This document shows, piece after piece, positions 1-6,430 of a stretch of DNA of 12,679 nt (position 1 is its first letter; each line of letters starts with the position of its first letter). The position numbers and the translations under genes were made by a program. The notes under the pieces were generated by a model that did no database searches, was not told the origin of the DNA, and was given only the letters and a program-made list of their open reading frames with translations. The DNA lies in the NCBI GenBank assembly GCA_039029935.1, contig JBCCFC010000254.1, forward strand, positions 1-12,679, read 5' to 3'. Source of the DNA: G039029935 sp039029935. Lineage in GTDB: Bacteria > Chloroflexota > Anaerolineae > Caldilineales > Caldilineaceae.

Positions 1-93
1 ACCTCTCGAAGGTCCTCATCGCAAACTATGCCCTCACGCAGTATACCAGACACGAGTAACCTGACCTTCACGAGCTGGCGAAAAATGATGAGC

Positions 94-108
94 ATGTATG
101 GCATACAT
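94..108. promoter_or_regulatory. 15-bp palindrome upstream of aspS
   Basis: ATGTATGGCATACAT is a perfect palindrome (7-bp arms around one G) about 60 bp before the aspS start. It could be an operator or a chance hairpin. The rest of 1-166 shows no convincing promoter, T-box core or RNA gene. One frame (1-183) has no stop until 181-183, but its translation is Ser/Arg-rich and not recognisable. An octamer CGAAGGTC occurs twice (about 7 and 117). Confidence 0.25.
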
Positions 109-166
109 CGTCGCCTCCGAAGGTCTCACCTCATATGTCGGGTAACGAATAGAAGGGAAATAAAAA

Positions 167-2005
167 ATGCTCAAGACACATAGCTGTGGTGAGTTAACAA
201 CTGAACATATTGGTCAAACCACAACACTTTCGGGGTGGGTCAATCGTCGTCGAGATCATGGCGGCGTCATTTTTATCGATCTGCGGGATCGCTTTGGAAT
301 CACGCAGGTCACAATCGACTCTGAATCCGCAACGGAAGCGCATGAGGTGGCGTCGCAAGTGCGCAACGAATATGTCATCCAAATTCAAGGCGTTGTCCAC
401 AAGCGTCCAGATGGGCTTGAAAACCCCAATATTGTGACGGGTGACATCGAGGTGATTACCGATACAGTCACCATTCTCAACAAATCGGAGACACCACCGT
501 TCTATGTAAACCGTGAAGATGAGAACGCCGCACGTGTGGATGAGGCACTCCGTCTCAAATATCGCTATTTGGACTTGCGCCGCCCACAAATGCTTCAAAA
601 TCTCGTTCTGCGTCATAACATCGTCCATTATATTCGTACCTATCTATCCAATCGTGACTTTTTAGAGATTGAAACGCCTATTTTGCTAAAGAGTACACCC
701 GAAGGCGCACGTGACTTTATTGTGCCCAGCCGTATGCACGAGCATAAGTTTTATGCATTGCCTCAAAGCCCACAACAGCTAAAACAACTGTTGATGGTGG
801 CGGGGATTGAACGCTATTTCCAGATTGCCCGTTGTTTCCGTGATGAAGATTTACGCGCAGATCGCCAACCAGAATTTACCCAACTTGATCTGGAAATGAG
901 TTTTGTTGAGGCCGAAGATATCCGCGCCTTGATTGAAGAGATGCTGATTGGGCTTGTGACCAAGCATAAAGATGACATCAATCAGGAAACCACACGTGAG
1001 ATTCAGGAGACACCATTCCCTATAATCACCTACGCAGAGGCGATGGACAAATATGGCATAGATCGGCCAGATTTGCGGTTTGGGCTACAATTATTCAACG
1101 CAAGCGAAGTCGTTGCCAACAGTGAGTTTGGTGTGTTCAGTGGTGCCATCAGCAAAGGTGGTGAGGTCAAAGGAGTGCTGTATCCAGGTGGTGCAAACAT
1201 GACACGCCGTGAGATTGATGAAATGACCGATTTTGTCAAGCAATATGGAGCCAAAGGGTTGGCCTGGATTGGTGTCACGGGCGATCTAGACGCGGATGGC
1301 AACTACGGCAAAGATGCCCTACGTAGCCAGATATCAAAGTTTTTGAGTGCAGATGAAATTCGAGGGCTGGTCGAAACCAGTGGTGCTGCTGCTGGCGACC
1401 TTATTTTGTTGGTTGCGGACAAGCCATCCGTTGTGGCGCAGAGTCTGTGTAATCTGCGGCTTGACATCGGTAAACGTGCAGGGCTGATTGATGAGCGCAA
1501 GATGGCCTTCTGTTGGGTCGTTGACTTCCCGCTGGTTGAATTTGATGAAGATGAGAAACGCTGGCACGCGGTTCATCATCCATTTACCAGTGCGCGTGAT
1601 GAGGATTGGACAAATTTGGAGAGCGACCCTGGCAGTGTTCTCGCCAAAGCCTATGATGTTGTTCTCAACGGTTGGGAAATCGGCGGTGGCAGCATCCGTA
1701 TCCATGATGGCGAGTTGCAGGATCGCCTGTTTACAGCCATTGGGTTGGAAGAGGAAGAGATTAACGAGCAATTTGGTCATCTCCTCGAAGCCTTCAAATA
1801 TGGCGCCCCCCCTCATGGTGGCATCGCACTCGGCATCGACCGCATTGCAGCACTTTTGGCGCAATCCACAAGCATCCGTGATGTCATCGCCTTCCCCAAA
1901 ACAGCGGCAGGGACCGATTTGATGGTCGATGCACCAAGTTCCGTGACCGAGGCGCAGTTGCGCGAGTTGCATATCCGGTTGCGTGAGAAGCCGACGAAGA
2001 AGTAG
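167..2005 (+). CDS. aspS: Aspartate--tRNA ligase, bacterial type, probably non-discriminating
   Basis: Class II aminoacyl-tRNA synthetase that charges tRNA-Asp in the cytoplasm. The 612 residues fit the usual bacterial length of about 590. The N-terminal OB-fold anticodon-binding domain spans about 1-105 (GWVNRRRDHGGVIF at 23-36). The catalytic core follows, with YRYLDLRRP at 133-140, motif 2 FRDEDLRADRQPEFTQLD at 224-241 and motif 3 GGIALGIDR at 551-559. The bacterial GAD insertion lies at roughly 310-420. The ATG has a good Shine-Dalgarno, AGAAGGG at 151-157. His31 and Gly83 match positions that in Pseudomonas-type enzymes go with a relaxed anticodon requirement; E. coli has Leu and Lys there. 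I therefore infer that it also makes Asp-tRNA-Asn for GatCAB amidation. No partner gene is in the window. The family call is firm; the discrimination call is an inference. Confidence 0.97.
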   Translation: MLKTHSCGELTTEHIGQTTTLSGWVNRRRDHGGVIFIDLRDRFGITQVTIDSESATEAHEVASQVRNEYVIQIQGVVHKRPDGLENPNIVTGDIEVITDTVTILNKSETPPFYVNREDENAARVDEALRLKYRYLDLRRPQMLQNLVLRHNIVHYIRTYLSNRDFLEIETPILLKSTPEGARDFIVPSRMHEHKFYALPQSPQQLKQLLMVAGIERYFQIARCFRDEDLRADRQPEFTQLDLEMSFVEAEDIRALIEEMLIGLVTKHKDDINQETTREIQETPFPIITYAEAMDKYGIDRPDLRFGLQLFNASEVVANSEFGVFSGAISKGGEVKGVLYPGGANMTRREIDEMTDFVKQYGAKGLAWIGVTGDLDADGNYGKDALRSQISKFLSADEIRGLVETSGAAAGDLILLVADKPSVVAQSLCNLRLDIGKRAGLIDERKMAFCWVVDFPLVEFDEDEKRWHAVHHPFTSARDEDWTNLESDPGSVLAKAYDVVLNGWEIGGGSIRIHDGELQDRLFTAIGLEEEEINEQFGHLLEAFKYGAPPHGGIALGIDRIAALLAQSTSIRDVIAFPKTAAGTDLMVDAPSSVTEAQLRELHIRLREKPTKK

Positions 2006-2129
2006 TTCAGTATTCGGTGTGTCAGTATTCAGCGTGTCAGTATTCGGTGTGTCAGTATTCGGTAAGACCGACCTACCGACCTACTGACCTACTGAATACT
2101 GATTACAGAAATACAAAAAATACTGATTA
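2006..2129. repeat. Compound short tandem and inverted repeats after aspS
   Basis: Directly after the aspS stop there are 3.7 copies of a 15-bp unit, CAGTATTCGGTGTGT (2008-2022, 2023-2037, 2038-2052, 2053-2063). Three copies of an 8-bp unit, CCGACCTA/CTGACCTA, follow (2068-2091). TCAGTATTCAG at 2022-2032 is the exact reverse complement of CTGAATACTGA at 2092-2102, and TCGGT/ACCGA at 2059-2071 makes a smaller stem. AATACTGATTA appears at 2095-2105 and again at 2119-2129. The region could fold and help end aspS transcripts, but no T-run follows the stem. No ORF is supported here. Confidence 0.8.
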
Positions 2130-2145
2130 AATTACTGGCAAGGGC

Positions 2146-2165
2146 TTGACAAGCTAGTGTATAAT
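2146..2165 (+). promoter_or_regulatory. Promoter for the 6S-like RNA (strong -10 box)
   Basis: A perfect TATAAT lies at 2160-2165 with a TTGACA at 2146-2151. They are only 8 bp apart, too close to be used together as -35 and -10. The functional -35 may be a weak CTGGCA at 2135-2140 (19-bp spacer). Placing the -10 here predicts a start near 2172, just before the first paired base of the RNA below, which supports its use. Confidence 0.6.
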
Positions 2166-2171
2166 AGAAAG

Positions 2172-2352
2172 TGATAGACTCTGCGGTTTCCGTGATCGAA
2201 TAGCACATGGGGCGAGCCAACGATACATTTACGGGAGTTTGGTGAAGTGATGTGGCATGTTAGCCTAGCGGCATAACAGAAGCATCCAGCCGGCACCCAC
2301 CTGCTTTTGCAGGTTCGAACCCACTATTCACACGACTCTGTGGAGTCTTTTT
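2172..2352 (+). ncRNA. ssrS: Candidate 6S RNA
   Basis: 6S RNA mimics an open promoter and binds the housekeeping RNA polymerase. Manual folding gives nested helices: 2176-2186 with 2338-2348 (11 bp, four wobbles), 2191-2194 with 2331-2334, 2198-2203 with 2324-2329, 2208-2211 with 2320-2323, and 2213-2218 with 2312-2317. A large bubble follows, closed by an apical hairpin TGTTA-GCC/GGC-A-TAACA (2258-2278). A competing CCTGC-TTTT-GCAGG hairpin (2300-2313) sits on the 3' side of the bubble, as in known 6S RNAs. GAGCC followed by an AU-rich 5' bubble strand (GATACATTTACG) resembles the E. coli GAGCCGAUAUUUCAUACC region where product RNA starts. Length is about 180 nt, flanked by a -10 box and a T-run. 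The identity rests on architecture, not on a covariance-model hit. Confidence 0.68.
2334..2352 (+). terminator. Rho-independent terminator of the 6S-like RNA
   Basis: GACTC-TGTG-GAGTC (2334-2347) is followed by five T residues (2348-2352). The 3' arm GAGTC also pairs with the 5' end of the RNA (2177-2181), so the closing stem of the mature RNA and the terminator hairpin share bases. Confidence 0.75.
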
Positions 2353-2379
2353 GTATTTCAAGCGTAACTAACGACAATT

Positions 2380-2442
2380 ACTTCCAGGAAGGGATAGAAT
2401 TTATTTGTTATACCCAATTACTTGTATCCTCTTTCTGGAAGT
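2380..2442 (+). repeat. Palindrome covering the ribosome binding site of the hydrolase gene
   Basis: ACTTCCAGGAAGGG (2380-2393) pairs with CCTCTTTCTGGAAGT (2428-2442) in a nearly continuous 14-bp helix with two G-T pairs. The loop is about 35 nt. The 3' arm contains GGAAG, the only Shine-Dalgarno candidate for the ATG at 2447. The arm sequence recurs in the larger palindrome at 10276-10403 (consensus ACKTCCAGRAAG). It may be a mobile repeat core, a binding site, or an RNA hairpin limiting translation. Confidence 0.7.
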
Positions 2443-2446
2443 GTAC

Positions 2447-3403
2447 ATGGAGTGGATTTTGCGGCCAATTACACGTACACGAGTTGCCGATGACACATGG
2501 GTCTTTACCAGCAAGATGTATGTTGAGGTGAATGCTGGCTTGGTTGTAACCCCAGAGGGCGGCATCCTCATTGACACGCTTCCCTTTCCATCCGAAACCA
2601 AACAAATCATCAACTTTGCCAAACGCATCTGTCCCACAGGCATCAAATATGTGGTCAATACCATCAGTCATTCAGATCATGTCAATGGCTCTTGTCTGTT
2701 TCCCGATGCAGAGTTGATTGCCCATGAAGAGTGCCGTGCTTTATTGGTTGATTATGGCGAGATGGCCCTGAATGAGGCCAAGGAGCACACCCCAGAGCTA
2801 CGCAACATCGAACTGCGCCTGCCCAAAATCGTCTTTAGCGATGGCATGTTGATCCGCTTGGGCGAGAAAACGGTCCATCTCATCCATTCGCCCAGTACCA
2901 GTCCTGATGTTTGTGCAGTGCATGTGCGTGAAGACAAAGTGCTTTTCGCCAGCGACCTGATGATGCCTGTTCCCATGATCTCAACACCATTTAGTGACTT
3001 GACACGATTTAAAACCTCGCTTCTCAATCTCTATGACTATAATCTGGAGAGTATTATCCAAGGGCATGGCGATATTCTGTTGCGGGGCGAAGTCGAGAGC
3101 AGCATCGAAGACAACGTGAAGTACATCACCAAGGTGGAACAAACCATCCGCAAACTGGTCACGCAAGGTGCCTCTAAGGATGTACTTTATGAGTATGATA
3201 TTGAGCAATTTCATCGTAGCCGGATCCCGTTGGGTGGATTGGTGCAGCAATTGCATCAGCAAAATTTAGAATATCAGTGGGACCAAGCTATGCTGCGCCA
3301 AGATGAGTTACTGTTTGCGGACGATGAGAATATAGATGACCTGATTCAGGAAAAGCTCTTTGCAAAAAAGAAATTTAAAGAGCCGTTATTCGAGGAAGCA
3401 TAG
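2447..3403 (+). CDS. Metallo-beta-lactamase-fold hydrolase with altered metal motif
   Basis: Probable cytoplasmic metal-dependent hydrolase of 318 residues; substrate unknown. Visible MBL landmarks are the N-terminal beta region with GGILIDT (38-44), the metal motif NTISHSDHVNG (71-81), a third-motif His in HSPSTSPDV (His147), the bridging Asp in FASDLMMP (Asp170), and a C-terminal His in IIQGHGD (His207). The normal HxHxDH motif reads I-S-H-S-D-H here: Ile73 replaces the first His while His75, Asp77 and His78 remain. That may change occupancy of one metal site. The 207-318 tail is helical and ends in a charged KKKFKEPLFEEA stretch. I chose ATG 2447 because GGAAG (2437-2441) precedes it by 5 nt; an in-frame TTG at 2405 would add 14 residues without a good Shine-Dalgarno. 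It lies downstream of the 6S-like RNA and 128 bp before the RNase H-like gene, perhaps co-transcribed. Confidence 0.85.
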   Translation: MEWILRPITRTRVADDTWVFTSKMYVEVNAGLVVTPEGGILIDTLPFPSETKQIINFAKRICPTGIKYVVNTISHSDHVNGSCLFPDAELIAHEECRALLVDYGEMALNEAKEHTPELRNIELRLPKIVFSDGMLIRLGEKTVHLIHSPSTSPDVCAVHVREDKVLFASDLMMPVPMISTPFSDLTRFKTSLLNLYDYNLESIIQGHGDILLRGEVESSIEDNVKYITKVEQTIRKLVTQGASKDVLYEYDIEQFHRSRIPLGGLVQQLHQQNLEYQWDQAMLRQDELLFADDENIDDLIQEKLFAKKKFKEPLFEEA

Positions 3404-3408
3404 TTTGA

Positions 3409-3531
3409 GGAAGATTCATCATTACAGGAACAAATCAAACCCTATCCTCCATTGCTGATATTATTGAGGCAATTGACCAATTAACCCCCCAACAACGTCA
3501 CCAGCTCTTTCGACGACTTCACGTCAGTGGA
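3409..3531 (+). other. Probable N-terminal coding extension of the RNase H-like gene without a canonical start
   Basis: The frame of the RNase H-like gene is open from 3409 back to a TGA at 3406-3408. It encodes a protein-like helical segment, for example SSIADIIEAIDQLTPQQRHQ. It contains no ATG, GTG or TTG. GAGGAAG at 3407-3413 makes a strong Shine-Dalgarno, 7 nt before an ATT at 3421 (ATC at 3418). An AUU start, as known for E. coli infC, or a lost start codon would explain this. The extended protein would have 315 residues. Confidence 0.5.
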
Positions 3532-4368
3532 TTGATCCCGACTGATACACAGTCAACAGACCGCAATCGTCTTGCTGTGCTCACCACAGTCAACACCGAG
3601 ATGATTGTTGAGGCGCGCAAACAAAGTCTACAACGCCAAGTTCACCTTGCCAATGAACAGTCGAAAGGCGGCGTTTATACCAACAAAGACGACCTTTCAA
3701 CACCAAGACCGTCTAAGTTTGATCGACCATCTACACTGCACAAATTTGAGCCGAATACCCCTGATCCTGATACAGGGGATACACAGCCGCTTCGTGGTGT
3801 CGATTTGCCGCTTAATCTTGCCACCAATGAAAATAAAGGACAACTTGATGGCTATCGCGCTCCGGTGAGCGGTAAAGTTGTGCTTGGAACCCCTAAACCA
3901 GAAAAGCGCCAAGAAGCTTCGTCAGATGATCCACATGCCATGTTGCCCATTCCCGGCCAGGCTCCTTCAAAACCGATTGTGGTGGTGTTTGATGGTGGCA
4001 GTCGTGGGAATCCTGGCAATGGCTATGGCAGTTATATGATGCGCTGGCCTGGCGCACAGGAGCAGATTGTACGGCTTCAGTTTGGCAACCACATGACCAA
4101 TAATGAAGCCGAATATGACACGCTGATTGCCGCACTAGAAGCCGCACTCAAACGGTTGGCCGACCAAAAGGCTGACCCCAAAACAGCCAGCATCATCATT
4201 TTTGGCGATTCACAACTGGTCATCAACCAGGTCAAAAACAAATGGCAGTGCAAGAAGAAGGAACTGAAATTGCGACGTGACCACATCCAATCATTACTAC
4301 GCGAATTTGGACAATGGCGTCTACGTCATCAACCTCGCGAAAAAAGTGTGGATGTATTGGGGCATTAA
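3532..4368 (+). CDS. RNase HI-like protein with long disordered N-terminal region
   Basis: The C-terminal half (about 148-278) is a ribonuclease HI-family domain, expected to cut the RNA strand of RNA-DNA hybrids. VVFDGGSRGNPGNGYGSYM carries the first catalytic Asp (154), MTNNEAEYDTLIAALEAAL the Glu (192) and IIFGDSQLVINQVKNKW the second Asp (226). PREKSVDVLGH at the C-terminus likely gives the last Asp (274). Residues 1-147 are polar, rich in Pro, Asp, Thr and Lys, and look unstructured, unlike the usual RNase H hybrid-binding domain. The TTG at 3532 is the only conventional start and has no Shine-Dalgarno. The frame is open 123 bp upstream with protein-like content and a good Shine-Dalgarno, so the true start is probably near 3421. 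Its stop lies 5 bp from the convergent lipoprotein stop. Similar RNase H/reverse-transcriptase-like single-domain proteins exist in many bacteria; the cellular role here is unknown. Confidence 0.85.
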   Translation: MIPTDTQSTDRNRLAVLTTVNTEMIVEARKQSLQRQVHLANEQSKGGVYTNKDDLSTPRPSKFDRPSTLHKFEPNTPDPDTGDTQPLRGVDLPLNLATNENKGQLDGYRAPVSGKVVLGTPKPEKRQEASSDDPHAMLPIPGQAPSKPIVVVFDGGSRGNPGNGYGSYMMRWPGAQEQIVRLQFGNHMTNNEAEYDTLIAALEAALKRLADQKADPKTASIIIFGDSQLVINQVKNKWQCKKKELKLRRDHIQSLLREFGQWRLRHQPREKSVDVLGH

Positions 4369-4373
4369 TCCAA

Positions 4374-6281
4374 TCACTCAATCTCAAAAATGCTGACCAA
4401 TGTTTTACCACTGAGCGTGTCACTACGGATAAACATACTGAAACTATTAAGGCCATTTCGCCAAACATATAGACCCGCACTGCCATCCACCAACCAGCCT
4501 AGTTGACCCAGTGTCTCTTGATAGTAGATAAACAATTCTTCTTCGGGGAGTGCGCTACTCAATTCGGGTGTACCCGCAACACTCGCCGTCACGTCTGTGT
4601 CTGGTGGAATGGGGAAAGCATTCGGTGCAAACCCGGGGACGAGGAAACGGGTTGTATTGGTTGTATTGATGGGGGATGCCAAAGCCACGCTGCTGTTGAC
4701 ATCATAAATTTCATATTGCCACACCAATGTTTGCTCGTTTTGTCGGCCTAACCCTTCGTCCGTGTCATCCATTTGCAATGTGGTCGCCGAGAAAACATAT
4801 TTCACAACATAAGGCAACGCCTCGGCATTGCTCGGCAGTGACACAATCCATAAATCTAATCGAATTTGGTCGATTCCATCTAAATCCGTTTCATTGTCAC
4901 GCTTGTTCTCATCCGTTGGGGCATCTTCAGCATTCCCCTCCGTGCCATCCTCAGTACTATTCTCAGTGTCATCGGACGCGTCATTTATGGTGTCTACCGT
5001 GCTACTGGCAATACCATTTTCAGTATCATCCACGAAGGCATCATTAGGCTCGTTCTCATCCTCTTCTTGGCTGGCAGAAATGAGCGGTGCTAACAGTGCG
5101 GTGTCAGAGATAGTATAGCGGATTGTCTCAATCTGGTTCACGGTCTCACGCCCGACACTCATATCCTCATCCAACACAGTGGCTAATACATTGGGCAAGT
5201 CGACAATGGGGTCGATGCCAACTTGGAATGCATTTGACTGCACACGTGGCATGGTTGTCCAGTTATTTGTACCTGTCCGAAACGCGATCTGGTCACCAAT
5301 CTGCGAAACCGCAAAGGGCAGATTGATGATCTCATTGCCCTCGCTGTCGATATCCGTTGTCTGTACTTGATAATATTCATCCGATGTAAAAATATCACCC
5401 GTGTAGACATATTCATATTCAAATTGGATTTCGCTCGCCGTTGTGTAGGTTGTACCCGTTTCTGCTGTATCTATTTCTGCTAAACTCGTCTCTGTTACGT
5501 TATTCACTGTGTTCAGCGTTCCCCGTGCACGAAATGAGGTGAGTGCAGCTTTGGCACTATAGAATCTCGGCAGCGGCTCTGGCGTCGGTCGAGGTGTCGG
5601 AACCAATACGAAAGCTGTGTCTGGCGTTACACCGATTTCGGGTGTCTCTGCAATTTCTGGAGTCCCCACAGATTGTGGCCTCACCGCAGGTTGTGGCGTT
5701 GGCCTTGGTATTGAAATGGCAGGTATTTTTTCTGTGGTTGAAAGTGCCAAGGTTGGCGTAACAGGTGAGACAGCTAGGGGGGGCACAGTCGGCGTTCCAA
5801 TAGATACCACAGTTGGTGTTATTATAGATGTCACCAATGATGTTGCCACTGGTGTAGCAGAAGGCGTAGGCGTCTTTGTTGCTTGCACAGGTGATTGCAC
5901 AGGTGATTGCACAGGTGATTGCACAGATGATTGCACAGGTGATTGCACAGGTGACTGTGTCGTCGGGCGTTCAGTCGGGATCAAGATCGCCAAAACGTTA
6001 ACGTCATTCGCAGTCCCCGCTCCCGTCACGGTCTGTGTATCCGAGATAGGGTTGGTGGATAGCGTGGCGGACAGCGGTGATGGTGATGTCGATGAGAATA
6101 CCGTCGTTGGTTTGGGGATGACACGTGGCGCGGTGAATGGCAATGCAGGTGGCGTCACATTCGTGATGGCGATTGGCTCGGATAGAAAGTTCAGGCCATT
6201 GGGGTCAATCTGTTCACAACCGCAGAGGATAAGGATAGTGATAAGTGTGATGAATAGGTTTCGATACTGTGTTGATTGCAA
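4374..6281 (-). CDS. Lipoprotein with Pro/Thr/Ser-rich stalk, LppX/LolA-like domain and acidic insert
   Basis: Surface-exposed lipoprotein, 635 residues, ligand unknown. Residues 1-21 form a signal peptide with lipobox L-C-G-C (Cys22 lipidated). Residues 23-238 are a low-complexity Pro/Thr/Ser/Val stalk, including six near-identical SPVQ units (109-133). Residues 240-400 plus 470-525 resemble the LppX/LprAFG or LolA-like half-barrel of actinobacterial and chloroflexal lipoproteins (FRARGTLNTV, IGDQIAFRTGTNNW, RLDLWIVSLPSNAEALPYVV). An acidic Asp/Glu/Asn-rich insert at about 405-470 interrupts it. A C-terminal module (545-635; FPIPPDTDV, EEELFIYYQETLGQLGW) looks like a separate small domain. 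The start is TTG 6281 with AAGGG (6298-6294) 12 nt upstream, a poor spacing. A leader ORF with a much better Shine-Dalgarno ends 24 nt upstream in the same frame, so coupled translation is possible. Fold assignment is by pattern only. Confidence 0.82.
   Translation of the reverse strand: MQSTQYRNLFITLITILILCGCEQIDPNGLNFLSEPIAITNVTPPALPFTAPRVIPKPTTVFSSTSPSPLSATLSTNPISDTQTVTGAGTANDVNVLAILIPTERPTTQSPVQSPVQSSVQSPVQSPVQSPVQATKTPTPSATPVATSLVTSIITPTVVSIGTPTVPPLAVSPVTPTLALSTTEKIPAISIPRPTPQPAVRPQSVGTPEIAETPEIGVTPDTAFVLVPTPRPTPEPLPRFYSAKAALTSFRARGTLNTVNNVTETSLAEIDTAETGTTYTTASEIQFEYEYVYTGDIFTSDEYYQVQTTDIDSEGNEIINLPFAVSQIGDQIAFRTGTNNWTTMPRVQSNAFQVGIDPIVDLPNVLATVLDEDMSVGRETVNQIETIRYTISDTALLAPLISASQEEDENEPNDAFVDDTENGIASSTVDTINDASDDTENSTEDGTEGNAEDAPTDENKRDNETDLDGIDQIRLDLWIVSLPSNAEALPYVVKYVFSATTLQMDDTDEGLGRQNEQTLVWQYEIYDVNSSVALASPINTTNTTRFLVPGFAPNAFPIPPDTDVTASVAGTPELSSALPEEELFIYYQETLGQLGWLVDGSAGLYVWRNGLNSFSMFIRSDTLSGKTLVSIFEIE
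5881..5952 (-). repeat. 12-bp in-frame tandem repeat in the lipoprotein stalk
   Basis: Six consecutive 12-bp units (plus strand GATTGCACAGGT, with one variant base in the first and fourth units) encode SPVQ tetrapeptides on the minus strand. Copy-number changes would lengthen or shorten the stalk without a frameshift. Confidence 0.92.
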
Positions 6282-6305
6282 TGTCGTGTGAATCCCTTAG
6301 CAATA

Positions 6306-6380
6306 TTAATTTATTAATAGCACAATTTCCATTTGGTTGGGCGCAGGTGATGCAACGGCATCTTGAGCCATTGTCTTCAT
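6306..6380 (-). CDS. 24-residue leader ORF upstream of the lipoprotein gene
   Basis: On the minus strand a perfect AGGAGG (6391-6386) sits 5 nt before an ATG (6380-6378). It opens 24 codons (MKTMAQDAVASPAPNQ, then MEIVLLIN) closed by TAA at 6308-6306. The ORF is in frame with the lipoprotein TTG start 24 nt further on, separated from it by two in-frame TAA codons. The ribosome binding site is far better than that of the lipoprotein gene. A role in translational coupling or as a leader peptide is possible. Alternatively it is the relic of an older, longer N-terminus. No run of one regulatory amino acid codon is present. Translation is unproven. Confidence 0.45.
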   Translation of the reverse strand: MKTMAQDAVASPAPNQMEIVLLIN

Positions 6381-6430
6381 CGGAGCCTCCTAATATAGTA
6401 AGCAAGCGCATATATCAAACTATGTATAAA

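Noticed and set aside
112..166. Possible T-box leader before a tRNA synthetase gene
   Set aside because: No TGGNACC-type T-box bulge, no specifier loop and too little upstream sequence; only ordinary short repeats are present.
1..183. Open frame at the left edge that could be the end of an upstream gene
   Set aside because: The Ser/Arg-rich translation has no recognisable motif, it overlaps the aspS start in another frame, and 60 stop-free codons can arise by chance.
194..628. Long open frame on the minus strand inside aspS, and another at 1334-1972
   Set aside because: Cys/His-rich translations with no family features, antisense to a highly conserved synthetase; shadows of its codon usage.
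2255..2331. tRNA-like stretch with GGTTCGAACCC resembling a T-arm
   Set aside because: The T-stem does not pair (only two of five pairs), no acceptor stem or anticodon arm can be drawn, and the same bases fit the long-range 6S-type helices better.
5881..5952. Regular repeat that might suggest a CRISPR array
   Set aside because: Units are 12 bp, contiguous and in frame with a coding region; there are no spacers.
5617..6291. 224-codon plus-strand frame rich in Gly, Val, Thr and repeated TGDC
   Set aside because: It is the antisense image of the Pro/Thr stalk and SPVQ repeats; the lipoprotein frame has a signal peptide and recognisable domains.
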